The notes beneath the pieces are model-generated. The model made no database searches, had not been told where the DNA came from, and saw only the letters and a program-made list of their open reading frames with translations. From NCBI GenBank assembly GCA_947303755.1, contig CAMYZF010000029.1, positions 1 through 13,367 of the forward strand: 13,367 nt of DNA, written 5' to 3'. The DNA is from an uncultured Erysipelotrichaceae bacterium (GTDB lineage: Bacteria; Bacillota_I; Bacilli_A; RFN20; CAG-826). Positions 12,447-13,367 of the stretch are shown one piece after another; positions within the stretch are counted from its first letter, which is position 1, and every line of letters begins with the position of its first letter. The position numbers were made by a program, and so were the translations under genes.

Positions 12447-13367
12447 TGAACGAAGAAAAGAAAGTTGTCGCCCCTACTGAAGCAGTATCAGAGGAGAAGA
12501 GCGATGTCATGCAAATGGTAATGCATGATGAAAACGCACCAATTATTACCATCCGTAAATTACTTGAAGGTGGAGTCCACTTCGGACATAACACCAGAAA
12601 ATGGAATCCAAAAATGGGCAAATACATCTATGGTGCCCGTAACGGAATCTACATAATTGATTTAAACAAATCAGCCGAAAAACTTGGAGAAGCATATCTT
12701 GCTTTAAAGAAAATCGTTGATGAAAAAGGCAAAGTCTTATTCGTCGGTATCAAACCACAAACCAAGGCTATCGTTGAAGAACAAGCTTTAAGAAGTGGTT
12801 CCTTCTATATCACTAACCGCTGGTTAGGTGGTACCTTAACAAACTTTAAGACCATTCAATCTAGAATCCTTCGCTTAAAAGAATTAGAAACTCAAGAATT
12901 AAATGGTGGCTATGATCGTTTAACCAAGAAGGAAGTTGCGCTTCTTAAGAAAGAAAAAGACAAATTAGCCAAAAACCTTACTGGTATTAAAGAAATGCGT
13001 AAGGTTCCAAACGCAGTTGTCGTCTGCGATCCAATGATGGAACACAACGCTGTTGCCGAAGCTCATAAGTTAGGCATTCCAGTCTTTGGTATTGCTGATA
13101 CAAATTCAGATCCAGATGTCCTTGACTACGTCATTCCTGGAAATGATGATGCAGTTCGTTCCGTTAAAGTTATCATTACAACTTTAGCTGATGCGGTTGT
13201 TGAATCTAAAGGTGGTATCACCGAAGTCGCATATACAAAAGATGAAGGCGAAGAAGCAACTATGAAAGATGCAATCCGTCAAGCCGATAAAGAAAACGCT
13301 GAAAGATTAGCGGCTATCCGTAAAGCTCGCCAAGAAAAACAAGAACGTTTTGAGAAGATGCAAGCCT
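12446..13367 (+). CDS. rpsB: 30S ribosomal protein S2, partial (runs off right edge), with N- and C-terminal extensions
   Basis: S2 binds late in 30S assembly and is needed for S1-dependent initiation in many bacteria. The open frame continues past the right edge; 307 residues are visible, against about 246 for B. subtilis S2. The core runs from about residue 34 (TIRKLLEGGVHFGHNTRKW) through NGIYIIDLNKS, SFYITNRWLGGTLTNFKT, VVVCDPMMEHNAVAEA and IADTNSDPDVLDYVIPGNDD to about 255. Residues 1-33 are an acidic extension. From about 256 onward there is a charged tail of at least 50 residues that looks helical (ENAERLAAIRKARQEKQERF). The start at 12446 is supported by GGAGG at 7-nt spacing. An internal ATG at 12509 (codon 22), with GAGGAG about 12 nt upstream, is a weaker alternative. 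tsf would be expected next. Confidence 0.95.
   Translation, partial: MNEEKKVVAPTEAVSEEKSDVMQMVMHDENAPIITIRKLLEGGVHFGHNTRKWNPKMGKYIYGARNGIYIIDLNKSAEKLGEAYLALKKIVDEKGKVLFVGIKPQTKAIVEEQALRSGSFYITNRWLGGTLTNFKTIQSRILRLKELETQELNGGYDRLTKKEVALLKKEKDKLAKNLTGIKEMRKVPNAVVVCDPMMEHNAVAEAHKLGIPVFGIADTNSDPDVLDYVIPGNDDAVRSVKVIITTLADAVVESKGGITEVAYTKDEGEEATMKDAIRQADKENAERLAAIRKARQEKQERFEKMQA

Noticed and set aside
12367..12627. 86-codon open frame on the minus strand across the rpsB leader and start
   Set aside because: It is opposite conserved S2 sequence and the structured leader, with no promoter or ribosome binding site of its own seen.
1..13367. CRISPR array, insertion sequence, tRNA or rRNA genes
   Set aside because: No regularly spaced direct repeats, no transposase and no tRNA-like cloverleaf were seen. 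XerC is a housekeeping recombinase in its usual place, not a sign of an integrated element.

Overview
The window is a block of housekeeping genes from a low-GC, Gram-positive-type (Firmicutes/Mollicutes-like) bacterium. Evidence for this is the AT-rich sequence, the strong GGAGG-type ribosome binding sites on some genes, and the gene set rpsP-khpA(ylqC)-rimM-trmD, rplS, lepB, rbgA(ylqF), rnhB, dprA, topA, trmFO, xerC, rpsB, which occurs in nearly the same order in Bacillus-type genomes. Conserved tryptophans are encoded by TGG, and TGA ends rimM and dprA, so the standard bacterial code fits. Very short or absent 5' leaders on several genes, and no clpQ-clpY-codY between xerC and rpsB, suggest a reduced, uncultured-type Bacilli lineage (for example the Erysipelotrichales/RF39 neighbourhood). 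That placement is inference.

Layout. 1-1466 (minus strand): a tightly packed operon rpsP > khpA > rimM > trmD. Junctions are 1-nt (TAATG), a 2-nt gap, and 4-nt (ATGA). It is driven by a near-consensus promoter, and trmD runs off the left edge. 1467-1678: a divergent control region with back-to-back promoters and a hairpin-rich leader before rplS. 1679-2070: rplS with its own terminator. 2119-4372: lepB-rbgA-rnhB, apparently one operon, with a terminator. 4431-5219: dprA. 5257-7390: topA with its own promoter and terminator. 7393-9589: trmFO-xerC, overlapping by 11 nt. 9655-12218: a large secreted protein with a C-terminal S41-type serine peptidase domain, then a terminator. 12270-12445: a promoter and structured leader. 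12446-right edge: rpsB, which is extended at both ends.

The genes serve ribosome assembly (S16, RimM, KhpA, L19, RbgA, S2), tRNA methylation (TrmD, TrmFO), DNA topology, repair and segregation (TopA, RNase HII, DprA, XerC) and secretion (signal peptidase I). The one gene that does not belong to this set is the 843-residue secreted S41-like protein, which sits where Bacillus-type genomes carry clpQ-clpY-codY. It and the unusual control architecture are the main points of interest. The control features are probable leaderless starts at lepB, topA and trmFO, promoters overlapping terminators, and an rpsB leader with nested stems and a possible 4-codon upstream frame. No CRISPR array, insertion sequence, tRNA or rRNA gene was seen.
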